64,000 bases of DNA, taken from Methylovirgula sp. 4M-Z18 (lineage in GTDB: Bacteria > Pseudomonadota > Alphaproteobacteria > Rhizobiales > Beijerinckiaceae). Both the position numbers and the translations under genes were made by a program. A model generated the notes under the pieces. The model had not been told where the DNA came from and searched no databases. It saw only the letters and a program-made list of their open reading frames with translations. The first letter of the stretch is position 1. The number at the start of each line of letters is the position of its first letter. The stretch covers positions 2,580,874 through 2,644,873 of the forward strand of contig NZ_CP149574.1 of assembly GCF_037890675.1 (NCBI RefSeq), given 5' to 3'. Shown piece after piece: positions 34,168-42,717 of this stretch.

Positions 34168-36492
34168 ATGGCGGGCGTGGCAGCCGTCGCTGCGCGCGAG
34201 GTCGCATGGCTGCGGCGCGATTTCGTCGCACGGCTCCTTGTTCTCTATCTTCCCTTGATCGTCATCGGCGCTCTGACGATCATCTTCAGCAATGGCGTCA
34301 TTCGGAACCTGCATATAGACGTCGTCGACGCGGATCGGACCGCGATTTCCGACGGTCTGGTCCAGACGGTAGATGCGTCCCCCAATATTCGGATCACCTC
34401 GCGCGCGACCGATCTGACAAGCGCGATGCACGCGATCCGCTCGGGCGAGGCGATTGCCTCCGTCTTCATTCTGGAAAATTTTCAGCGTGACCTTCTCGCC
34501 GGCCGGCGCCCGCAGGTCATCGGATTTTACAACAAACAATTCTTCACGCCCGGAAATGTAGCCAACAGCGCGATTCAAAGTGCGGTATCGGCCTTTGCCG
34601 CGGCGCTGCCCAAGGCGTCGAGCGGCTCGCATTCCTATGCGCCCGGCACGCTTGTGCCGCAGCAATATGCTTTGAACAATCCCGAACTCAATTATGCGCA
34701 GTTCCTCTTGCGCGCCGTCATACCAACCGTGTTGCACGTTCTCATCGGCATTACGGGCGCCTTTTCAGTCGGTTCGGAATTCGGCCCGAAGCGCAACATT
34801 CGGGAATGGCTGCAAACGGCGGGCGGCAGCCCGTTGAAGGCCCTCGTGGGCAAGCTTCTGCCCTATCTTGGCATCTTCATCCTCATGCTGGTGGTGGATC
34901 TGTTCGTCGTTCATGGCTTCTTCCGCATTCAATTCCGCGGAGTTCCTTATATTGTCGCGGCAGGAGCCATTTTGATGACGATCGCCTATTTGCTGATGGG
35001 CGCATTCTTCACGCTTCTGACCAAGCAATTGCCGCTAGGGCTCTCGCTCACCGGCATGGTTTGTTCCCCCGCTTTCGGCTTTGCCGGCGTCGGGTTTCCC
35101 ACGATCGGCATGGAAGGCTTTGCCCATGTGTGGGGATCGCTCCTGCCCTTGCGCTGGTATATCCAGATCCTCTTCGATCAGGCGGCGCGTGACGTGCCGA
35201 TGCGGGATTCGCTCGTGCCCTTGAGCATCTTATTTACGCTCGCCAGCGCGCTGTTCGTCCTGTCCTGGCTCAGGGCAGCAGCGGTTCTGCGCAATCCGCC
35301 GCAACACACATCCACGCCTGCGCCCGAGCCGATCATTGGGCGACTGACGATTTTTCGCGCCTTTAAGGAGGAATACGGCCGTGTGCTACGCGATGTCGGC
35401 GCGTTCGGCCTCTTCGTCATCGCGCCGACGCTGTATGCCGCCTATTATCCGCAACCCTATGTCGGGCAACTCGTGCGCAACGTCCCAATCGCGGTGGTCG
35501 ACGACGACAATACCGAGTTGAGCCGCGCCATCATCCAAAACCTGAATGCGGATGAAGCCCTTCGCGTCGCGCGACGTCCCCTCAATCTGTCTGACGCACA
35601 AGCGGAAATCGCAAGGCGCGAAGTTTTCGGCGTCGTGAGCATTCCCGCGGGAACGGAACGCGATTATCTCAAAGGCAACAGCGCGCGCATCCCGGTCTAC
35701 GCCGATTCCGCCTATTTCCTCTTGTACAATCGTACCGCAGGGGGAATCAGCGAAGCCATCGCGGCGGTCGGGACCGATTATCAAGCGGGGCCGGCGCGTT
35801 CGGACGGCAGCCTTTATCATGCGGCCGTCTCAAGGGCCGCGCCGGTCGAATTCGTCAGTACGCCGCTGTTCAATCCGACCGGCGGTTATCTCTCCTATGT
35901 GGTTCCCGCCGCCCTCATCCTTATCTTGCAACAAACGCTGCTCATGGGTGTCGCAACATTGGGCGGCGTGAACACATCGCAGCGCGGCCAGGAAGCTCGG
36001 CTGCAGCGGGGAGAGCCGGCTGCAATCATCGGCCAGAGCCTGGCGCATTTTGCCCTCGTTCTGCCGTTTTACCTCCTCTACCTTTTCGTGTTGCCGCGCA
36101 TCTACGGCTATGCGTCGACTGACCATTATGTTGACCTCCTGGCGATCGTCGTGCCCTTCATCTTCGCCGTTAGTTTGCTCGGCCAATTTGTCGGCGCCAT
36201 CGTCAAACGCCGTGAAACGGCCGTGATCGTGATGATGGGCCTCGGCCTGCCGCTGTTCTTCATGGTCGGCGTGTCGTGGCCGGTGGACGCGATGCCGCAA
36301 ATCGCGCGCGTCATTGCCAGCGCGATTCCCTCCACCTTCGGCATCGACGGCATCGTGCGCGTCAATCAGATGGGTGCATCGATCGGTGACGTATCGCATG
36401 ATTGCATCAGGCTTTGGGTCATGGCGCTGGTTTACGGAACGCTGGCGTTCATCGCCACGCGCCGGTTTTCCTTCGCGGAGGCTCCTCCATGA
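34168..36492 (+). CDS. Duplicated ABC-2-type permease (two fused membrane domains)
   Basis: A 774-residue inner-membrane protein built from two ABC-2 (ABC2_membrane_3-type) units in tandem, about residues 1-375 and 385-774. Each has one N-terminal membrane helix, a large extracytoplasmic domain (about 45-190 and 425-570) and a cluster of about five or six C-terminal helices. No Walker A or B motif is present, so it is not its own ATPase, and no ATPase gene lies nearby. It starts one base after the first HlyD gene and overlaps the second in an ATGA. Efflux of an unknown compound is inferred. Confidence 0.85.
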   Translation: MAGVAAVAAREVAWLRRDFVARLLVLYLPLIVIGALTIIFSNGVIRNLHIDVVDADRTAISDGLVQTVDASPNIRITSRATDLTSAMHAIRSGEAIASVFILENFQRDLLAGRRPQVIGFYNKQFFTPGNVANSAIQSAVSAFAAALPKASSGSHSYAPGTLVPQQYALNNPELNYAQFLLRAVIPTVLHVLIGITGAFSVGSEFGPKRNIREWLQTAGGSPLKALVGKLLPYLGIFILMLVVDLFVVHGFFRIQFRGVPYIVAAGAILMTIAYLLMGAFFTLLTKQLPLGLSLTGMVCSPAFGFAGVGFPTIGMEGFAHVWGSLLPLRWYIQILFDQAARDVPMRDSLVPLSILFTLASALFVLSWLRAAAVLRNPPQHTSTPAPEPIIGRLTIFRAFKEEYGRVLRDVGAFGLFVIAPTLYAAYYPQPYVGQLVRNVPIAVVDDDNTELSRAIIQNLNADEALRVARRPLNLSDAQAEIARREVFGVVSIPAGTERDYLKGNSARIPVYADSAYFLLYNRTAGGISEAIAAVGTDYQAGPARSDGSLYHAAVSRAAPVEFVSTPLFNPTGGYLSYVVPAALILILQQTLLMGVATLGGVNTSQRGQEARLQRGEPAAIIGQSLAHFALVLPFYLLYLFVLPRIYGYASTDHYVDLLAIVVPFIFAVSLLGQFVGAIVKRRETAVIVMMGLGLPLFFMVGVSWPVDAMPQIARVIASAIPSTFGIDGIVRVNQMGASIGDVSHDCIRLWVMALVYGTLAFIATRRFSFAEAPP

Positions 36493-37463
36493 GCAGCGGG
36501 CGCAAAAAACTGCTTGTGATTTTGACGGTCGTCCTCGTGGCCGGAGGCGGCTATTATTATTATCAGATGCAGAGCGAACCGCCATCCGCGCCTATTATCG
36601 GCATGGTGCGGCAAACCGAAATTCGCCTTGCGCCGGAAGTCAACGGACGTCTGCAGAACGTCGCCGTCTCACCGGGCCAACATGTTGCGAAAGGCGATTT
36701 GCTCGCGCTCATCGACAACCCCGATCTGGTGGCCGCAGTGGGTGAAGGCGAAGCCGCGCTGGTGAATGCCCGCGCGGATCGCGCCAATGTCGATGCCGGC
36801 GTCCGCAAAGAGGAAGTACAAATCGACGCGGAAGCCGTGCACACGGCCGAGGCGAATTTGACGCTCGCGCAGCAGGTCAATACCCGCACGACATCGCTGG
36901 CGCAGCAAAACATCGACAGCCGCTCCCAAGCGGAACTCACCCAGGCGACCCTCGCCAAGGCCGCTGCCGATCTCGACCAGAAAAAGGCCATCTACGCGGA
37001 AGCGTTGGCGGGTCCCATTTCGGAAGAGAGGGCATTGGCCGCTGCGAAGGTAACGCAATCCTCTGCCGCAGTGACCTCATCGCGCGCGAAGCTGGACAAG
37101 ACGCGGATCATCGCGCCAGGCAATGGCACGATCGGCACCACGGTCTCCGAGCTTGGCGAAGTCCTCACGCCCGGCAAGCCGGTGCTGACGTTCATTCCCG
37201 ACGGCGGGACATGGTTTGCCTTCACCGTGCGCGAGGATAATCTGGATGGCTTGGCCATCGGCAGCAAGGTCACACTCGATCTTGATGACGGCAAACAGGA
37301 GCAAGGAACGGTCACCGAATTTCGTCCCCTTGGCGAATTCGCGACGTGGCGCGCAGCAAGGGCGGTGGGCGACCACGATCTCAATAGCTTCTTTATCCGC
37401 GTGGATCCGACTGGCGACAGCGGTGGGCTTTCCCCTGGAATGACCGTTTTCCTGCACAAGTGA
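36489..37463 (+). CDS. HlyD-family membrane fusion protein (second of two)
   Basis: A 324-residue adaptor with an N-terminal anchor (about residues 7-24), lipoyl half (RLAPEVNGRLQNVAVSPGQ), helical hairpin (about 80-195) and second lipoyl half (IIAPGNGTIGTTVSELGE). The ATG overlaps the permease stop, so the three genes are one operon. It resembles the first HlyD protein of the operon in architecture and in its C-terminal ATWRAARAVGDHDLNSFFIR segment, suggesting duplication. It may form a mixed adaptor with the first. Confidence 0.87.
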   Translation: MSSGRKKLLVILTVVLVAGGGYYYYQMQSEPPSAPIIGMVRQTEIRLAPEVNGRLQNVAVSPGQHVAKGDLLALIDNPDLVAAVGEGEAALVNARADRANVDAGVRKEEVQIDAEAVHTAEANLTLAQQVNTRTTSLAQQNIDSRSQAELTQATLAKAAADLDQKKAIYAEALAGPISEERALAAAKVTQSSAAVTSSRAKLDKTRIIAPGNGTIGTTVSELGEVLTPGKPVLTFIPDGGTWFAFTVREDNLDGLAIGSKVTLDLDDGKQEQGTVTEFRPLGEFATWRAARAVGDHDLNSFFIRVDPTGDSGGLSPGMTVFLHK

Positions 37464-37584
37464 CGTGCGCACGGTAGACATGCCCGCACCGAAAGCCTGG
37501 CGCAATTGCGCGGAAAGGCCGCAATCAGACCCGATAGCGGCACATTCAGGTCGGCGAGACACAAAACTGTCTGTATCGCGAGAT

Positions 37585-39081
37585 TCAGGTTCGAAGATTG
37601 AACAAATCGCGGATCCGCGCGACTACGCTCGGCACCGTTTCGAGATGCCTGTGCCCGCTCCCCTGCTCCAGCACATGCTTGGCATGCGCGGTGCGTTTGG
37701 CGAGAATCGTCCCGAGTTCCTCGGCAATCGCCGGACGATCATGCATCAGCCCCGCCAAGCTCGCCTGGCTGATTTCATACACCACCACGAAGGTCAGAGC
37801 ACGAACGGTTGTCAGCTCGCCGGCGCCTGTCAACAGACCGACTTCGCCAAAGAAATTGCCGGGCGCCAGGCGGCCCAGTTCTGTTTCTCGCATGTGATCG
37901 CTCTGCGTGACCGCGGCGACACCGGTGCGCAACACCATCAATGAGGTCAGCACGTCGCCCTGCTTGACCAGAATCTCGTCCTTGCGGAACGTCCGGCGGG
38001 TCATCGTCGCGGCGAGCGCTTCCTTCTCGTCTTCAGTCAACGACGCGAAAATCGGGATCGCATCGAGCAGGCGCAATTGCGTTGTCCGATGCTGCGCCGG
38101 CGCTTCCTCCGCCTTCGAATCCATCAGCGCAAGGCTGCCTTCAAGCGGCGCTGCGAGGATCAGACCGGCGGCTTTGGAATGACGATAAACCAAGTCGAGA
38201 ACCTCGCTTCGCGCCGATGCAATGAGCGAGATGTCGGCCACGTGAAAGAACAATTCGAGCCGAACGGCCGCCGCGTCGAGATCAGTGATTTGGACGCTTG
38301 GTTCGGGCCGCGTCAGAATGATATCGCTGCTCAAGAGAACCGAACGCATGACGTCGGCCGCGATCGCCGGCTGAACCGTCGGCCGGAACCGGACGGCGAT
38401 GGTCATTCCGTGGGTCCGATCCGGGCTGCTCATATTGGTGAGCCGCGCCTTGGCCAGATCGTTGTTCGGCACGATGACCAGATCGTTCACGCCGTTGAGC
38501 AGGTGGGTGGCGCGCCAATTGGTTTCGACGACCTTGCCTTCGATCCCATTCGCCAGGACAAGCCAATCGCCAACACCGTAGGGTCGGCTCAAGTTCAGCG
38601 CGATGCCGGAAAAGACGTCGCTGAGCGAGCTCTGCATGGCAAGGCCGAGAATGACGGCGACGACGCCCGACGTCGCCATCAAAGTGCCGATCGGCGCGTC
38701 AAAGACATAGGACATCACCGAGAGGATAGCCCCAACATAGATGATGCCGACGACCAGATCCTGCAGCAGCCGCCCTTCGCGCGGGGTCCGTTCGAAAATC
38801 AGGAACACCCGCACGATACTGATCAGAAACCACGCGGCATTCGTCCACCAAATGATTTTGGCAAGCCCGATGAAGACACGCTGAAGATTTGGCTCCGGGG
38901 GCGCAGGCTCGTAGGGCACGATCCCATGCGCGAGCAGCAAGGCCGTCAGGGCAACAAAAAACAGCGACTGCCCAATCAAGCGGCGGGTCGGATGATTGCG
39001 CAATAGAATGCGCGTCACCAATGCCCCGATGACGGCAAGCAGCCCTGTTTGAACGAAAGGATCGGCGAGGATGTCGGTCAT
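37585..39081 (-). CDS. MscS-family channel with C-terminal cyclic-nucleotide-binding-like domain
   Basis: A 498-residue membrane channel. Four N-terminal hydrophobic segments (about residues 10-27, 36-53, 70-92, 103-123) precede the MscS pore and beta domain (SGVVAVILGLAMQSSLSDVF, about 134-155). Residues about 350-475 form a cNMP-binding-type domain with NFFGEVGLLTG. This architecture is that of bacterial cyclic-nucleotide-gated MscS relatives. The Arg usually found after that motif in cAMP-binding domains appears to be replaced (GAGELTTVRA). The start at 39081 lacks a ribosome-binding site and is tentative. Confidence 0.85.
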   Translation of the reverse strand: MTDILADPFVQTGLLAVIGALVTRILLRNHPTRRLIGQSLFFVALTALLLAHGIVPYEPAPPEPNLQRVFIGLAKIIWWTNAAWFLISIVRVFLIFERTPREGRLLQDLVVGIIYVGAILSVMSYVFDAPIGTLMATSGVVAVILGLAMQSSLSDVFSGIALNLSRPYGVGDWLVLANGIEGKVVETNWRATHLLNGVNDLVIVPNNDLAKARLTNMSSPDRTHGMTIAVRFRPTVQPAIAADVMRSVLLSSDIILTRPEPSVQITDLDAAAVRLELFFHVADISLIASARSEVLDLVYRHSKAAGLILAAPLEGSLALMDSKAEEAPAQHRTTQLRLLDAIPIFASLTEDEKEALAATMTRRTFRKDEILVKQGDVLTSLMVLRTGVAAVTQSDHMRETELGRLAPGNFFGEVGLLTGAGELTTVRALTFVVVYEISQASLAGLMHDRPAIAEELGTILAKRTAHAKHVLEQGSGHRHLETVPSVVARIRDLFNLRT

Positions 39082-39276
39082 GATGCGTGCACCGATTTCT
39101 ACGCGTTTGGGTTTTGCGGTCAACTCCGGTGATCCGGTCGAGGCCGTTATAGGCGCGGGTGATGACGCCACCGACGCTGTCTTGCAAGCTCGTCAGCCGG
39201 GCGGCGCGAACCCAGACTATATGCATCGCGCTCCCAAAAACGCCCCTGTCACGCGGCCCCCATCAACGAGTCAGAT

Positions 39277-39773
39277 TCAGTTCGGATTCAATATGGCCCT
39301 AATCGCTTGCAGGAGCCGCTCGTCGGAGCGAGATTTTCTTCGAAGTACGTCCAACCCGAGCGCAATTCCCTCCTTTCCATTCTTAGTGGAACTGGGGAAC
39401 AGTTCGGCAAATATGCGGATCGCCGCTTCGAGGTCATACGATCTTGCAATCAAATCGCCGACCGCCCAGCAAAAATTCAAATTATTATACCTCGCGTATT
39501 TCCGCGCATACCCTCCATAAGAGCGAATTTTTGTTGCTCAGTTAATCTCCCCATATCGGTAGAAAGTTCCATCACGAATGAATCAATTCCATTCTTTGAA
39601 AATAGTTTGTCACTAGACAATATATCTATGATTATCTCAAAACACTCATCTGGAAGGGCTGCTGAGGACAGGGATATACCCCTGTATAACCTGATGAGGG
39701 TGTCGAACGATTTTCGACCCCGTTCGGAGTCTGAGAATAGCGCGCCCCTAAGCTTCTCAACGTCATCCTTCAT
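39277..39773 (-). pseudogene. Small AT-rich gene split by a -1 frameshift
   Basis: Two overlapping frames make one sensible protein of about 165 residues. The first runs from ATG 39773 (AGGA upstream) to a TGA at 39477; the second is open from 39537 to 39277. Joining them at the GGG run (CCC at 39511-39513 on the plus strand) gives ALMEG followed by YARKYARYNNLNFCW. One lost G explains the break; programmed slippage or a sequence error are alternatives. Base composition is clearly more AT-rich than the neighbours, suggesting transfer. I do not recognise the family. Confidence 0.55.
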
Positions 39774-39837
39774 GTTTCCTATCACCTTCACGGCGCTTTC
39801 CTGCTCTGGGCTGCTCTCACCCGAATCGCTCGATCGC

Positions 39838-40857
39838 TCAGCGGCGGAAATGCTTAGGTGTGTGTCCCGTCCAACGGCGGAACGCCCGGCGAAAATTCGC
39901 CGGATCGGCAAAGCCCAGCGCGGCCGCCACATCCTCATTGGCCATCGTGGTTTCCTTGAGATATTTGATGGCGAGTTCGCTGCGAACTTCGTCCAGGAGC
40001 GCCCGAAACGAGGTTTGCTCGCCAAGCAGACGCCTCCGGATGGTGCGGCCCGTCATGCCCAGTTGCGCGGCCACATTCTCGAGTGTCGCCTTCCGCGGGC
40101 CTATCTGCACGATCGCCCGTCGCACTTGGGCCGCAACGCCGCGATAGGATTCCATACCCGCCAGCAAAGCGTCGCATGCCTCGACCACGGCCGAATGGGT
40201 CGCACGGTTGCCGAGCTTCGGCATCTCATCGAGCGCGGCGGAGTCAAAGCTGATCTGATTGGCTTTTTGTCCCCAGCGCACGGGGCATCCGACCAATTCC
40301 TCGCTCAAATTGAAATCGCTTCCCCGCTCGTGGCGCAGCGAGATTTCGCGCGGCACGAAAGACGGCCCCATAATGTCGCGGTGAAGGGACGTGTGGATGC
40401 CGACCTGCAATTCGACGATGAATCGCGAGAGGCGGTCATCCATCTTCGGATTGGGAAGCGTCTCGATCGTCCACGTCGACACCGCATCGTGCTCGGAAAA
40501 CGCAATCGTCGCGAGCGGGGCCGCGAGCAGATGATACCTGGTCGCGAACTCCATCGCCCACCGGAAATTCGGACAGCTCAGAATCGCAAATCCGTACATG
40601 CCGTAGACCGAGAGGTGGATCGATGTCCCGATCCGGTAGGGTAGATGCGGATCCGACGAGAGCCGCATGGCATTGGCGCAGACCGTCAACAATTGTTCTT
40701 GCGAGATGCGGATTTCGTGGGAATGAAGCTCGGAAAAAGGAATATGCGTTCCCTTCAAAGCCTCTGACGGCGAAACGCCTTGCGCGATCAGATCATCGAC
40801 AATCGCTCCTGCCTTGGTGGCCGAATGAATCCGCTCGACGCTTCTGATTTCCAACAT
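39838..40857 (-). CDS. AraC-family regulator (Arabinose_bd/HTH_18 type)
   Basis: A 339-residue regulator. Residues about 20-210 form the arabinose-binding-like effector domain common in this subgroup (GMYGFAILSCPNFRWAME); residues about 240-335 form the double helix-turn-helix, ending with the AraC signature ALGFADPANFRRAFRRWTGHTPKHFRR. ATG 40857, after AAGGGGTGGG, is preferred to the GTG at 40866. The target is unknown; the nearby genes (frameshifted gene, SDR) are on the same strand and offer no clear clue. Confidence 0.9.
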   Translation of the reverse strand: MLEIRSVERIHSATKAGAIVDDLIAQGVSPSEALKGTHIPFSELHSHEIRISQEQLLTVCANAMRLSSDPHLPYRIGTSIHLSVYGMYGFAILSCPNFRWAMEFATRYHLLAAPLATIAFSEHDAVSTWTIETLPNPKMDDRLSRFIVELQVGIHTSLHRDIMGPSFVPREISLRHERGSDFNLSEELVGCPVRWGQKANQISFDSAALDEMPKLGNRATHSAVVEACDALLAGMESYRGVAAQVRRAIVQIGPRKATLENVAAQLGMTGRTIRRRLLGEQTSFRALLDEVRSELAIKYLKETTMANEDVAAALGFADPANFRRAFRRWTGHTPKHFRR

Positions 40858-41051
40858 GGTTCCCACCCCTTGTCTTCCAACACATCTTTAGCCGCGCCAA
40901 GTCGGTTTTCTTCTTTTCTAAGGCGCCCGACACAAAACAGGAATTAAAGATTTTAAGGCTGGTAAAACTGCGTTGCGAAAATCATCAGCCGAGAGGCCGA
41001 CATGAGTCGCGGGGGCTTGCCGCGGCATCGCGCCCTGCGGAACCCCTTCTT

Positions 41052-41828
41052 CTAATCTTTCAGATTCGCTTTCCCGAGCAACCACAAATAGGCCGGCCAG
41101 GGCAAGAGATTCAGCGCCTTCAGAGGCCAGGCAAGACGGCGCGGAAAGGTGATTTCGAAGCCGCTACGCTGGAAGCCGTCGCAAATGCGCCGCGCCGCGA
41201 CATCCGCCTCCATCAAAAACGGCATGGGGAATTTGTTCTTGGCTGTGAGAGGCGTGCGGATAAAACCCGGATTGAGCACCTGAAACAGCAGATTGTCGCG
41301 CGCATGTTTCAAGCGCAGGCCGGCGGCAACATGGATCAACGCCGCCTTGCTGGCGCCATAGGCGATGGCGGTCGGCAACGGTCCGTAGCCGGCAATCGAG
41401 GCGTTGATGATAATCTGACCCTTGCCCTGTTCCGTCATCGCCGGCAGGAGCGGTTGCAGACAATTTAGCGTGCCGGTCAGATTGAGATCAAAGGTCCGCC
41501 GGGACCCTTCGCCGCCAAAGCCGAGGCCCTTGTCCGGCACGTTGCTCCCGGCATTCAAAAACGCCAGCACGATCGGCCCGAGATCGGCACGGATCTGCGG
41601 GATCGCCGCCGCCGTCGCCGCCGCGTCCAGCACGTCAAGCGGATAGGCGCGGACGGTGCCAGCCATGCCGGCCGCCGTGGCCACAAGATCCTGCAGGGCA
41701 TCGGCACGGCGCGCGCTCGCAGCGACCCGATAGCCGCGCCGCGCCAGTTCCAACGCTACGACATAACCAATTCCCGAACTCGCGCCCGTCACCCACGCAC
41801 ATCCGTCCGGAGGCCGCGCGCGATACAT
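41052..41828 (-). CDS. Short-chain dehydrogenase/reductase
   Basis: A 258-residue NAD(P)-dependent SDR with the classical set: nucleotide motif VTGASSGIG (about residues 14-22), LNAGS, active-site Ser in INASIAGYG, and YGASK. A hydrophobic C-terminal stretch (WPLKALNLLPWPAYLWLLG) may sit at the membrane. The ATG overlaps the stop of the upstream ChrR-like gene (TGATG), so the two are co-translated. SDRs of this kind occur in sigmaE-ChrR photooxidative-stress regulons; substrate unknown. Confidence 0.87.
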   Translation of the reverse strand: MYRARPPDGCAWVTGASSGIGYVVALELARRGYRVAASARRADALQDLVATAAGMAGTVRAYPLDVLDAAATAAAIPQIRADLGPIVLAFLNAGSNVPDKGLGFGGEGSRRTFDLNLTGTLNCLQPLLPAMTEQGKGQIIINASIAGYGPLPTAIAYGASKAALIHVAAGLRLKHARDNLLFQVLNPGFIRTPLTAKNKFPMPFLMEADVAARRICDGFQRSGFEITFPRRLAWPLKALNLLPWPAYLWLLGKANLKD

Positions 41829-42505
41829 CAAGCGCGAGCTTCCGTGGGAAAGGCGGCCTGCAAAGCCTTGCTCATCGGACATTTCAGCGCCAGCCGAGGC
41901 GCGCGGACCGCAAAGCACAGGCACGTGGCCGTGCCCATCACATGCGCCTGCCAGGCCGGATCCTGCCGTACCACGATATCGCCGGTCCGATGGTCGTTGG
42001 CGCCATCGCTGAGCACGCCCGTCAGCACCAGGATGAATTCGACATCCTCGCCGAGCGCACACGTCGGAAAGGCCACCCCCGGCTGCATTTCGACCAGGCG
42101 GCCTTTGCCCTCGCCGCAGGCGCCAAGCTTGCACATACGCAAGCCGTTCTCGAACGGCGACCAGGCCACGGAATCGAAACAGGAGCCGGCATAGGCACGC
42201 AAGGCCCGCGGCACCGTTTCCCCGGTCATCGCCTTTTCGGGGGAGGAAAGCTGGCCGCAGCCATAGATCGCGGCAAGCTTGGCGTCGCGCCCCGGCACCG
42301 GCTGCGGGCGGCAGCAATCGAGCTCATTGGTCGCCAAAGTCTCCAGCGCCGCGACATATTGCCGGTTGCTCGGATTGAGGCAAAGATGCGCTCCCATCAT
42401 CGCATGTAAAGCGGGGGGCAAGGTCCCAGCGGCATAGGCTGCCAGCAAACCATGCAGCCATTTTTCCTGGCCGATAACCCCTCCCGGCTCATTTTGATGG
42501 TACAT
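41828..42505 (-). CDS. ChrR-like cupin anti-sigma factor with degenerate metal sites
   Basis: A 225-residue protein with ChrR architecture: an N-terminal helical anti-sigma domain (LLAAYAAGTLPPALHAMMGAHL) and a C-terminal cupin (about residues 100-200). In ChrR the His is followed by CxxC, giving zinc ligands at +4 and +7; here the segment is HLCLNPSNR, with Asn at both positions. The cupin segment where ChrR has His residues reads FPTCALGEDVEF. No ECF sigma gene is adjacent. It is co-transcribed with the SDR. ATG 42505 or GTG 42514 may start it. Confidence 0.75.
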   Translation of the reverse strand: MYHQNEPGGVIGQEKWLHGLLAAYAAGTLPPALHAMMGAHLCLNPSNRQYVAALETLATNELDCCRPQPVPGRDAKLAAIYGCGQLSSPEKAMTGETVPRALRAYAGSCFDSVAWSPFENGLRMCKLGACGEGKGRLVEMQPGVAFPTCALGEDVEFILVLTGVLSDGANDHRTGDIVVRQDPAWQAHVMGTATCLCFAVRAPRLALKCPMSKALQAAFPTEARA

Positions 42506-42717
42506 CGCACACACTCACATCCGTTAAACCAAACTAGCAGGCTCCATTCCTTGCGTGACCGTAGATCCTGTAACAGATCTGTGGAAAAGAACACTCTCAG
42601 ACCCATATAGGCAGCAAAATCCACAATCCAGCCAGACGCAGCCAAAAAATCACGTTCTACCCAGCGAAACTATTCGCTAGTCTCCCTGCAAAACCGCAAC
42701 TTCCGTCTTGGGCCCTC

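Noticed and set aside
42397-42645. 82-codon minus-strand frame at the 5' end of the ChrR-like gene
   Set aside because: It overlaps the ChrR-like coding region in another frame and has no ribosome-binding site or domain.
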